DNA from: Chloroflexota bacterium
GTDB lineage: Bacteria > Chloroflexota > Chloroflexia > Thermomicrobiales > UBA6265
Direction of reading: 5' to 3'
DNA: 64,000 nt
Assembly (NCBI GenBank): GCA_023389575.1
Contig: JAEWEG010000052.1
Coordinates: 15,367-79,366, forward strand
Under the pieces are notes generated by a model, which did not search any database, was not told the origin of the DNA, and worked only from the letters and a program-made list of their open reading frames with translations. Within the stretch, counting starts at the first letter, position 1; every line of letters begins with the position of its first letter. The translations under genes were made by a program, and so were the position numbers. This document shows, piece by piece, positions 35,865 through 43,886 of this stretch.

Positions 35865-38075
35865 ATGGCAATCGCCACCCACCAATCCGGCGCCAGCCAG
35901 GAAACCGCCACCGATGATCTCCTGCTGGAGGTCCGCGACCTCAAGACCTGGTTTTCCCTCGATGAAGGCACGGTGAAGGCGCTCGATGGCGCCACCTTCG
36001 ATGTAAAGCGCGGCAAGACCCTCTGCATCGTCGGCGAGAGTGGCTGCGGCAAGAGCATGACCGCGCGCTCGATCCTTCAGATCGTCCAGCCGCCTGGCAA
36101 GGTGGTTGGTGGTGAGATGCTGTTCCATCGCGCCGATCCCGCCACCGGCGCGACGTCCACGGTGGACCTCGCCTCCGTCGATCCCAAGGGGAACCTGATC
36201 CGGAGTATTCGCGGCAAGGAGATCTCGATGATCTTCCAGGAGCCGATGACGTCGTTCAGCATGGTGCACACGATTGGAAACCAGATTTCGGAGAATGTGC
36301 GGTTGCACTCCTCCATGACGAAGGAGGAAGCGCGCCTCCATTCCATCGACATGCTGCGCAAGGTAGGAGTTCCGCGCCCCGAGGATCGGTTCGATTCGTT
36401 CGCCTATCAGTTGAGCGGCGGGCTTCGCCAGCGCGCGATGATCGCGATGGCGCTCTCCAACGATCCGGCCCTCCTGATCGCCGACGAGCCGACCACCGCC
36501 CTCGACGTGACCACCCAGGCCCAGATCCTCGAACTGATGAAGGGCCTGCAGGACGAACTCGGTATGGCCATGATCTTCATCACCCACGACCTGGGCGTGG
36601 TCGCCGAAATCGCGGACGAGGTGGCCGTGATGTACCTCGGCATCGTGGTGGAGCGCGGCACGGTCAACGAAATCTTCCACGAACCGAAGCACCCGTATAC
36701 CCGCGCGCTGCTGCAATCAATTCCCCGGCTCGGCCAGGGAGCCCGTGAGCGGCTCAGTTCGATCCGCGGCATGGTGCCAGACCCCTATGACCGCCCTTCT
36801 GGCTGCCCGTTCAACACACGATGCGACTTCGCGATACCGGGGGTGTGCGACCGGATAACGCCGCCGGTCACCCAGCTCCGGCACCGGCGCGACGTGCGCT
36901 GCCTGCTCTACGAGCCCGAGTATTGCGACAGCGAGCAGGCGCTGCGGATTCGAGAGTCCGTCGATGTTGGCGAGGAACCCACCGAGAACGTTCGCGAGAC
37001 GCCGGGCATGGTGGAAAAGGCCGTCACTCCGCCGCTGCTGGACGTGGACAAGCTTCAGGTGCACTTCCCGATTGGTGGCGGGTTCCTGAAAGGACCGTCG
37101 AAGAGCCTGAAAGCGGTCGACGAGATATCGTTTTCCATCCTTCGCGGCGAGACCCTGGGGCTGGTGGGCGAGAGTGGCTGTGGCAAGACCACCACTGGCC
37201 GTTCCATCGTCCGCGCGATCGATCCGACCGGTGGAGCGATCAACTACATTCCACCGGACAACGCCCCGGTCAATCTCCGCGCGCTGGGCGAGCGGCAACT
37301 CAAGCCGTATCGCAAGGACATCCGGATGGTGTTCCAGGATCCGTTCTCCTCGCTCAACCCGAGAATGACGGTGCAGCAGACGGTGGGAGAGCCGCTGCAA
37401 TCCTTCAAGCTGGCATCCGGCAAGGACAAGGAGCGGCGGATCTCCGAGTCCATGTCCATGGTTGGCTTGCGGCCCGAATACATGCGTCGCTATCCACATG
37501 CCTTCTCCGGCGGAGAGCGCCAGCGCATCAGCATCGCCCGCGCGCTGGTGGTGAACCCCCGGCTCGTGGTGCTGGACGAGGCGGTGTCGGCGCTCGATGT
37601 GTCCGTGCGTGCCCAGATCCTCAACCTGCTGCACGACCTCCAGCAGGAGCTGGATCTTACCTACCTCTTCATCTCCCACGACCTGAGCGTGATCGAGCAT
37701 ATCTGCGACAGGGTCGCGGTGATGTACGTAGGGAAGATCATCGAACTCGCGCCCACCGCCCGGCTGTTTGGCACGCCGCATCACCCCTATACCGAAGTGC
37801 TGATGTCGGCGGTGCCAATACCGGACCCTGATCTCCGTGACCATCGGCGCCGGATCAAGCCGCGGGGCGAGGTCGCCGATCCGGTCAACCCACCTTCGGG
37901 ATGCTACTTCCACCCACGCTGCCGCTATGCCCAGGACCGCTGCAAGTCGGAGGAACCGGCCCTGCGCGAGATCAGCCCCAACCATTTCGCGGCCTGCCAC
38001 TTTTCCGAGGAGTTGAACCTGCTGGGCGTGCGCCAGCTCACCACCACTTCCTCCGAAGAAGACGGCGGGAGTTGA
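35865..38075 (+). CDS. Fused DppD-DppF ABC transporter ATPase
   Basis: One 736-residue polypeptide holding both ATPases of the importer. Domain 1 (about 15-330): Walker A GESGCGKSM at about 56, signature LSGGLRQRAMIAMAL, Walker B LLIADEPTTALD. Domain 2 (about 390-715): Walker A GESGCGKTT at about 435, MVFQDPFSSLNPRM, signature FSGGERQRISIARAL, and LVVLDEAVSALD, in which the usual Pro after DE is Ala. Each half ends in the oligopeptide-family C-terminal Cys motif (CPFNTRCDFAIPGVC; CYFHPRCRYAQDRC), which in relatives can bind an iron-sulfur cluster. GGAGG precedes the ATG at 35865. Confidence 0.93.
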   Translation: MAIATHQSGASQETATDDLLLEVRDLKTWFSLDEGTVKALDGATFDVKRGKTLCIVGESGCGKSMTARSILQIVQPPGKVVGGEMLFHRADPATGATSTVDLASVDPKGNLIRSIRGKEISMIFQEPMTSFSMVHTIGNQISENVRLHSSMTKEEARLHSIDMLRKVGVPRPEDRFDSFAYQLSGGLRQRAMIAMALSNDPALLIADEPTTALDVTTQAQILELMKGLQDELGMAMIFITHDLGVVAEIADEVAVMYLGIVVERGTVNEIFHEPKHPYTRALLQSIPRLGQGARERLSSIRGMVPDPYDRPSGCPFNTRCDFAIPGVCDRITPPVTQLRHRRDVRCLLYEPEYCDSEQALRIRESVDVGEEPTENVRETPGMVEKAVTPPLLDVDKLQVHFPIGGGFLKGPSKSLKAVDEISFSILRGETLGLVGESGCGKTTTGRSIVRAIDPTGGAINYIPPDNAPVNLRALGERQLKPYRKDIRMVFQDPFSSLNPRMTVQQTVGEPLQSFKLASGKDKERRISESMSMVGLRPEYMRRYPHAFSGGERQRISIARALVVNPRLVVLDEAVSALDVSVRAQILNLLHDLQQELDLTYLFISHDLSVIEHICDRVAVMYVGKIIELAPTARLFGTPHHPYTEVLMSAVPIPDPDLRDHRRRIKPRGEVADPVNPPSGCYFHPRCRYAQDRCKSEEPALREISPNHFAACHFSEELNLLGVRQLTTTSSEEDGGS

Positions 38076-38159
38076 CGCGGGTGTGAACCGCCGCCGGGTC
38101 GGTCCCTGCTCGCCCTGTTTCGCTCGTGCAATTCATCACAACGCAAGGGGTGAGGCACG

Positions 38160-38165
38160 TATACT
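38160..38165 (+). promoter_or_regulatory. -10 candidate for the 38249-42724 operon
   Basis: TATACT, 83 nt before the ATG; no good -35. Between it and the gene, GGACCA/TGGTCC (38177-38182/38188-38193) can form a hairpin. No TPP-riboswitch core was recognised in the leader. Confidence 0.35.
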
Positions 38166-38248
38166 TGGCGCAACGGGGACCACGAGCTGGTCCAAACCCT
38201 GCCTGGCGCGATCGTCCGCGGACCGACGCCAGCTCACCGGAGGCATTC

Positions 38249-39343
38249 ATGCATCGACACAAGGTCTTGTTACTTGCGCTTGCGAGTCTCCTGTTCTCGT
38301 CGTTTGGTCCGATGGCGCCAGTCACGGTGGCGCAGGGCCTGAACTGCGCGCCGCTCGACACTGGCACCCCGGTTCCCCAGGCCATCGAGGTTCCCGAGCT
38401 GCCAGAGGTCGAAGTGCCGGAGGGCGCGACCGAGGTTCGCTTCGGCTATATTCCGGTCTCGATTTTCGCCCCGATCTTCGTGGCCTATGAGAAGGGCTAC
38501 TTCGCCGAGTACGGCATCGACATGAAGCTGGAACCGCTGCCGGGTGGAACCGACATGGTGCTCCTGGCCTCCACCGGTGACCTGGACATGGCCGTCAGCG
38601 GGGTTGGACCCGCCTTCTGGAATGCCGCCAACCAGGGCATCGGGGTCGAGGTGGTGTCTCCGGGCCACATGGAAGGCAATCCGGTCGCCTCGCCGCTCAT
38701 GATTTCGAAGAAGGCGTGCGAGGAAGGCACGATCACGAGCGTCGCCGATCTCGCCGGCAAGCGGGTGGCGGTGAATGCACCAGGAGCCACCGAACTCTGG
38801 CTCGATCTCGCCCTCGAAACGGGCGGGCTCTCCATCGAGGATGTCGACCTCCAGTACATGAGCTTCCCCGACGCCGTTGTGGCGTTGGATTCCAGCTCGC
38901 TCGACGCCTCGATCATTGGTGAACCGCTCGCCACCCAGGCCGAACAGCAGGGCCTCGCCGTCCGCCTGGTTTCCGAGCTTCCGGTGGAGGATATCCAGCC
39001 CACCATGATCTTCGGGAACACCGAGTGGATGGCCGAGAACCCCGAACTGGCCGCTGGTGTTGTCGCGGGCTACATCCGCGCATCTCGCGACCTCACCGAG
39101 AACTTCAACGACCCGGTGAACCTCGCCATCATCCAGAAATACACCGATGTGCCGCCCGAACTGATCGCCGCCTCGGTCAAGCCCGTGTATTCCACGGACG
39201 GCGCCATCAACGTTGGCAGCCTCGACCAGTTGCAGGGCTTCTTCCACGAGCGCGGACTGCTCGAATATGACGAGATGATGGATCCGACCAGCATCATCAA
39301 CCCCACCTATGTGGTGGCCGCGCTGGAGTTGATCGATCCGTGA
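38249..39343 (+). CDS. NitT/TauT-type ABC substrate-binding protein
   Basis: A 364-residue secreted receptor of the NMT1/THI5/SsuA-like group that binds small organic anions (sulfonates, pyrimidine precursors, nitrate and others). Signal peptide at 5-28 (LLLALASLLFSSFG). Core blocks: VRFGYIPVSIFAPIFVAYEKGYF, EYGIDMKLEPLPGGTDMVLLASTGDLDMAV and DLAGKRVAVNAPG (first two cut to GYIPVSIFAPIFVAYEKGYF and LPGGTDMVLLASTGDLDMA). Ligand unknown. GGAGG precedes the ATG at 38249. It is the first gene of a four-gene overlapping operon; the stop overlaps the next GTG. Confidence 0.9.
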   Translation: MHRHKVLLLALASLLFSSFGPMAPVTVAQGLNCAPLDTGTPVPQAIEVPELPEVEVPEGATEVRFGYIPVSIFAPIFVAYEKGYFAEYGIDMKLEPLPGGTDMVLLASTGDLDMAVSGVGPAFWNAANQGIGVEVVSPGHMEGNPVASPLMISKKACEEGTITSVADLAGKRVAVNAPGATELWLDLALETGGLSIEDVDLQYMSFPDAVVALDSSSLDASIIGEPLATQAEQQGLAVRLVSELPVEDIQPTMIFGNTEWMAENPELAAGVVAGYIRASRDLTENFNDPVNLAIIQKYTDVPPELIAASVKPVYSTDGAINVGSLDQLQGFFHERGLLEYDEMMDPTSIINPTYVVAALELIDP

Positions 39344-40185
39344 CGAATGGCGGCAGTATCGGTAGCCCGGCGCTGGCCAATCGTTCCGCTGGCGCCATCA
39401 TCGAAGCCAATCACGTTGGCAGGCAATTCATTACCCCGGGCGGCGTCATCGAGGCCGTCCGGGACATGTCGATCGATATACCCGCCGGGGAGTTCACCGT
39501 CATCGTCGGGCCGTCCGGCTGCGGGAAGTCGACGTTCCTGCGCATGCTCGCGGGCCTCGATCATCCCACCAGCGGTACCTTGCGGATTACGTCTCCCAAT
39601 GGCTCACGGCCCGAGAACGCCGTGGTCTTCCAGGGCCGGAGCCTGTTTCCATGGCTCAGCATTTCCGACAACATCGGCTACGGCCTGAAGCTGCGAGGCG
39701 TTTCCAAAGGTGAGCGCGCCGAGACCGTCGGTCGGCTGCTGCAGGTGCTCGGGATGGGCGCGTTCGGCGATGTCTACCCACATCAGGTGTCGGAAGGCAT
39801 GCGTCAGCGGGTCGCGATCGGGCGCGCGCTGGCCGTCGATCCCGACCTGCTGCTGATGGACGAGCCGTTCGGCGCGCTGGACGAGCAAACCCGCTTCATT
39901 CTCCAGGAGGAGTTGCTGCGGATCTGGGAATCCACCGGCAAGACGGTCGTCTTCATCACCCATTCGATCGACGAGGCCATCACCATGGCCGACCGCATCG
40001 TGGTGATGAGCGCCCAGCCGGGAACCGTTCGAGCCGTCATCGACGTGCCATTCCCGCGGCCACGGACCATGGAGTCCGTCCGTACCGATCCCGCCTTCGG
40101 CAAGCTGTTCGCCCAAACCTGGGAGCTGCTGCGCGACGAGGTCACCCGGGCCCGCCAGGCGCAGGAAATGGCGATCGCCCGATGA
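39340..40185 (+). CDS. NitT/TauT-type ABC ATPase with altered signature motif
   Basis: SsuB/TauB-like ATPase of 281 residues. Walker A GPSGCGKST (about 57-65), Q-loop VVFQGRSLFPWLSI, Walker B DLLLMDEPFGALDEQTR, and H-loop FITHSIDEA are normal. The signature that should read LSGGMRQR is VSEGMRQR (about 149-156): Glu replaces the first Gly of SGG. The rest of the fold looks intact, so it may be active with modified kinetics. GTG overlaps the receptor stop (GTGA), and its own stop overlaps the next ATG (ATGA). Confidence 0.92.
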   Translation: MTNGGSIGSPALANRSAGAIIEANHVGRQFITPGGVIEAVRDMSIDIPAGEFTVIVGPSGCGKSTFLRMLAGLDHPTSGTLRITSPNGSRPENAVVFQGRSLFPWLSISDNIGYGLKLRGVSKGERAETVGRLLQVLGMGAFGDVYPHQVSEGMRQRVAIGRALAVDPDLLLMDEPFGALDEQTRFILQEELLRIWESTGKTVVFITHSIDEAITMADRIVVMSAQPGTVRAVIDVPFPRPRTMESVRTDPAFGKLFAQTWELLRDEVTRARQAQEMAIAR

Positions 40186-41888
40186 GCGACTCCCAGCCCA
40201 CGGCCATTGCCGATCCATTCCGTCGTCGCCGGGCGATCGAACTGCTGCTCACGCTGGCCGGTCCGGCCCTCATTATCGGACTATGGGAGTTGCTCTCCCG
40301 CACCGAGCGCATCGATCCCATCTTCTGGCCCGCGCCGAGCGTGCTTTGGGACACCGCCGTCGAGATGATGCGCGACGGCTCGCTGCTGGACGAGGTGTCC
40401 ATCACCACCCAGCGCATCGTGTGGGGGTTCGTCCTCGGCACCGTCCCGGGAGTGATCCTTGGGCTGGCGATGGGACTGTCCTGGCCGGTCCGCACCTTCT
40501 TCATGCCCATTTCGACCGTGATCTACGCAATTCCCAAGATCGCGATCCTGCCACTGATGATCATCGCCTTCGGCATGGGCGAGCTGTACAAGATGGTCAC
40601 CGTCGCGCTGTCGATCTTCTTCCTCGTCGCGCTCAACACGATGAGCGGCGTGATGGAACTCGATCGCTCCTACCGCGATGTGGCCCGGAACCTTGGCGCT
40701 TCGAAGTTCGCCATGTTCACCACCGTCGCCCTTCCCGGCGCGCTGCCGTCGATGTTCACCGGCCTTCGCCTGGCATTGGGATTCGCCCTCGTGGTGGTCA
40801 TCGGCACCGAGTTCGTCAGCGCCAAGGATGGCCTCGGCTACATCATCTGGAACAGCTACCAGACACTGCGCATCAAGCAGATGTATGTCGGCCTGGGGGC
40901 CACGGCGATTCTTGGCTGGGTGCTCACCGCTGGCCTCGGCTTGCTGGAAACGTACGCCCTGCCCTGGAAGCGCGCCGATCGCCGGGCGTCCAGCCTGAAG
41001 AACTGGTTCTGGGCCATTCGCCCGCTTTCGTTCACTACCTCAACCATCCCGGTGGTGGCCGCCACCGCGCTGGCGCTGGTCAATGGCGAGGTGCGCTGGG
41101 GCTTCTTCGTCCTCATGCTCCTCGCCTCGATACTGACCCACGCGGCATGCAACCTGACCAACGACTACTTCGATGACAAGCATGGCGTCGACTCCGACGA
41201 GACACTGGGCCAGGGGGGCGCCCTTCAGCAGGGCGTGCTTTCGCCAGCCGAGATGCGAATGGGCATCGCCGTCTGCTTCGGCGGCGCGTTCCTGGCCGCG
41301 CTGCCGATCATCGCGGACATGGGCCAGGTCATCCTCTGGATCGGGATCGCCAGCGCCGCCGCCGCGTTCTTCTACACCGGTGGGCCGTTCCCGCTCGCCT
41401 ACTACGGCCTTGGTGAAGTGACTGTCTTTCTGGCGATGGGCATCGGCATGGTGATGGGTGTGTATTACGTCCACACCGGCGAGTGGACGATCGCCTCGGC
41501 GCTGCTGGCGACGGCCATGGGTCTCCTCTCGGCGGGGTTCCTGCACGCGAACAACGTGCGCGATATCGAAACCGATCGCCGCCAGCACAAGCGCACGCTG
41601 GCCAATATCCTTGGCCGCCACGTCGCCACTATCGAGTACGCGGCGCTGGTGTTCGTGCCCTTCCTCTGCGCGCTGGCGATGGTGATCCTGAACGTCGACT
41701 ACTGGCCGGTGTTGCTCGTGCTTGCCGCCACTCCGGTGGCCTTGCGTCTGACACGCCAGATCGCGGTCGAAACCGCTCCGGCCGCGCTGAATCTCATCGT
41801 GCGGAAGTCCGCTGGTCTGCACCTGCTGTTCGGGACGCTCGCCAGCGCTGGGCTGCTGATCGCCACCGCGATCGTGAGCATGTCATGA
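40182..41888 (+). CDS. ABC permease fused to a MenA/UbiA-type prenyltransferase
   Basis: One uninterrupted 568-residue reading frame. Residues 1-264 are a complete SsuC/TauC-like permease with the EAA loop RNLGASKFAMFTTVALPGAL and the closing LLETYALPWKR. From about 272 (LKNWFWAIRPLSFTTSTIP) the sequence switches to a UbiA-superfamily enzyme resembling MenA: NLTNDYFDD (N324, D328, D332; NxxxDxxxD), GGALQQGVLSPAEM, FYTGGPFPLAYYGLGEVTVF and NNVRDIETDRRQHKRT (D461, D465; DxxxD). Both Asp motifs needed for Mg-prenyl-diphosphate binding are there. No in-frame ATG or GTG lies at the junction to allow separate translation. It overlaps both neighbours by 4 nt. Linking substrate uptake to prenylation is inference. 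Confidence 0.9.
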   Translation: MSDSQPTAIADPFRRRRAIELLLTLAGPALIIGLWELLSRTERIDPIFWPAPSVLWDTAVEMMRDGSLLDEVSITTQRIVWGFVLGTVPGVILGLAMGLSWPVRTFFMPISTVIYAIPKIAILPLMIIAFGMGELYKMVTVALSIFFLVALNTMSGVMELDRSYRDVARNLGASKFAMFTTVALPGALPSMFTGLRLALGFALVVVIGTEFVSAKDGLGYIIWNSYQTLRIKQMYVGLGATAILGWVLTAGLGLLETYALPWKRADRRASSLKNWFWAIRPLSFTTSTIPVVAATALALVNGEVRWGFFVLMLLASILTHAACNLTNDYFDDKHGVDSDETLGQGGALQQGVLSPAEMRMGIAVCFGGAFLAALPIIADMGQVILWIGIASAAAAFFYTGGPFPLAYYGLGEVTVFLAMGIGMVMGVYYVHTGEWTIASALLATAMGLLSAGFLHANNVRDIETDRRQHKRTLANILGRHVATIEYAALVFVPFLCALAMVILNVDYWPVLLVLAATPVALRLTRQIAVETAPAALNLIVRKSAGLHLLFGTLASAGLLIATAIVSMS

Positions 41889-42724
41889 CCGGGAGGGGCA
41901 TCCTTCGCTTCCTGCTGGGAGCCTCGCTCCTCGGTGGGGTGATCGGCATTGTCGTCGCCTGGCGCGCGCGATACATCACACCGTACCGGGCCCGGGTCCA
42001 GAATGTCGTGGTTTCGCTTCCCAGGAAGCATCGCAATCTCTCTGGGTTGACGATCGCCTTCGTCACCGACACACACGTGGGACCGCACTTCAAGGCGGAC
42101 GATCTCGTGCCCGTCGCCGAGCAACTTGAACGCATCAAGCCGGACATCGTCCTGTTCGGTGGCGACTACATCTGCGAATCGCCGCGTTTCATGAAGCAAA
42201 CCGCCCCGATGATGGGCCGCATGGCTCGTACCGCTCGATATGGAGCCTGGGGAGTCGTTGGCAATCACGATGTCGCCAATACCCGTGGTCGGGTGATGCC
42301 GCCCCTCGAGGACGAAGGCATCTCCCTGCTCGCCAACCAGTCGGTCGCCATTGAAACCGACCGCGGCCAGCTCTGGCTCGTTGGTGTTGATGAAGCGATT
42401 CTTGGTCGACCCGACCTCGACGCCGCGTTCAAGGACGTCCCAGTTGACGCCGCCGCGATCTGCCTGTGGCACGAGCCGGATCTCGCCGAGAAAGCGGCAC
42501 CCTACGGTCCCTTCCTCCAGCTTTCCGGCCACACCCATGGCGGGCAGGTTCGGCTGCCGATCCTTGGTCCGCTCGCCGCGCCCAACATGGGGCGAAAGTA
42601 CGTGGAGGGGCGTTTCCAGATCGACGACATGGAGCTCTACGTCTCCCGCGGCCTCGGGGTCTACCGCCCTCCCGTGCGCTTCAACTGCTCTCCCGAGCTC
42701 ACCATGATTCGCCTCATCGACTGA
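41885..42724 (+). CDS. Membrane-anchored metallophosphoesterase (YkuE/YaeI-like)
   Basis: A 279-residue phosphoesterase with an N-terminal membrane helix (FLLGASLLGGVIGIVVA) and motifs FVTDTHVGP (DxH), LFGGDYICES (GDxxx), VVGNHDVAN (GNHD), LWHEPD and LSGHTHGGQVRLP (GHxH). YkuE-like proteins act on phosphodiester or pyrophosphate bonds, some on lipid-linked substrates. Its ATG overlaps the stop of the permease-prenyltransferase fusion, so it belongs to that operon; a role in handling pyrophosphorylated lipid or product is conceivable but unproven. Confidence 0.88.
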   Translation: MTGRGILRFLLGASLLGGVIGIVVAWRARYITPYRARVQNVVVSLPRKHRNLSGLTIAFVTDTHVGPHFKADDLVPVAEQLERIKPDIVLFGGDYICESPRFMKQTAPMMGRMARTARYGAWGVVGNHDVANTRGRVMPPLEDEGISLLANQSVAIETDRGQLWLVGVDEAILGRPDLDAAFKDVPVDAAAICLWHEPDLAEKAAPYGPFLQLSGHTHGGQVRLPILGPLAAPNMGRKYVEGRFQIDDMELYVSRGLGVYRPPVRFNCSPELTMIRLID

Positions 42725-42751
42725 GCTGGTTCGCACGACGCCTGTCCCGAA

Positions 42752-43696
42752 GTGACCGGCCAGTCAGAAGCGACGGCGACCACATTCAGGAGCCAGAAAC
42801 GACCCGTGATCGCCATTCCCACTGGGTTCGCCGCCGGAATCCGGGCCCGCGAAGGGGATGCTGGAACAGAGTGGCTTGCCGCCATCCCGAGCATCGTCTC
42901 CGATCTCTGCTCCCGGTGGGATCTGCGCATCGACGGCCAGGTCCGGCATGGACACCTCGCCCTCGTCGTTCCAGCTCTCCGTGACCGTGAGCCTTGCGCG
43001 CTGAAGATTTCCTGGCTGAACGCGGAAACGGTACATGAAGCGGAAGCGCTCAGGATCTGGAACGGTCTCGGCACGGTTCGGCTGCTGGAGGCGTCGCCCG
43101 ATAAGGGCGCGATGCTCCTGGAACGGCTCGACGCCCGACGCACCCTCTTCGACCTTCCGCTCGATGCGGCGGTACCTGTCGCGATGGAGATAGTGGGCAA
43201 CCTCGCGATCCCCGGGAGCGACGCATTTCCCAATGACGCCAAACTGGCGGCGAACATTGCCCACACGCTCCCGGACCGATGGGCCAGGTTCGGCCGCCTG
43301 GCGATTCCACGGCGCCATATCGACAGGGCAATCGAGCTTGCCACCGCGTTATCGATCTGTTCATCCAGCACCTTGGTCAACTGGGACTTGCACCACGGGA
43401 ACGTTCTCTTCTCTCCGGCGCGCCAGAAGTGGGTTGCCATCGACCCCAAGCCGGTCATCGGATGTCCCGAGTCAGGTATCGCTCCGCTCTTCTGGACCCG
43501 CATCTCCGATTTCACCGGCCCCACCCACCTGCGGCACCATCTCGACACACTGATCGAGGAGGCGGGCCTGGACGACGACCTCACCCGGGCGTGGATGCAT
43601 GTGCGGGTGGTTGATTTCTGGCTCTGGGAGCTAAGCGTCGGTCTCGTCGACGATCCGGGCGGTTGTGCAACGATTCTGGAGTGGCTCGCCTCGTAG
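42752..43696 (+). CDS. Aminoglycoside/hydroxyurea-type phosphotransferase (APH(6)-like)
   Basis: Kinase-like fold protein of 314 residues in the family of streptomycin 6-phosphotransferases and hydroxyurea-resistance kinases. The diagnostic stretch is NWDLHHGNVLFS (catalytic Asp loop) with VAIDPKPVIGCPESGIAPLFW (cut: AIDPKPVIGCPE), plus ALKISWL (Lys of the ATP site) and AMLLERLDARRTL. Real resistance is not shown; chromosomal relatives often act on unknown hydroxylated compounds. The start is uncertain: GTG at 42752 or GTG at 42806 (VIAIPTGF, closer to typical family N-termini, with AGGAG upstream). Confidence 0.85.
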   Translation: MTGQSEATATTFRSQKRPVIAIPTGFAAGIRAREGDAGTEWLAAIPSIVSDLCSRWDLRIDGQVRHGHLALVVPALRDREPCALKISWLNAETVHEAEALRIWNGLGTVRLLEASPDKGAMLLERLDARRTLFDLPLDAAVPVAMEIVGNLAIPGSDAFPNDAKLAANIAHTLPDRWARFGRLAIPRRHIDRAIELATALSICSSSTLVNWDLHHGNVLFSPARQKWVAIDPKPVIGCPESGIAPLFWTRISDFTGPTHLRHHLDTLIEEAGLDDDLTRAWMHVRVVDFWLWELSVGLVDDPGGCATILEWLAS

Positions 43697-43886
43697 TCGA
43701 TCCAGTTCAGCATTCGCTCGCGGTCGATCTGATGGTGTGTTCCGAGGTGCCCAACATGCTCGATGCTGGCATGGAAACGACCTTGCACTCAGTCGACGCC
43801 GGTGCCATGCTCACCACGAAACAAACGCCTTTCGGCTGCCGTGTCGCCAGGCGAGTAATCATCACACTGCTCATGGAGGAACACTG

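Noticed and set aside
38166..38248. A riboswitch (for example TPP) in the leader of the receptor gene
   Set aside because: Leader is only about 80 nt; a hairpin is present but no conserved TPP core sequence could be recognised.
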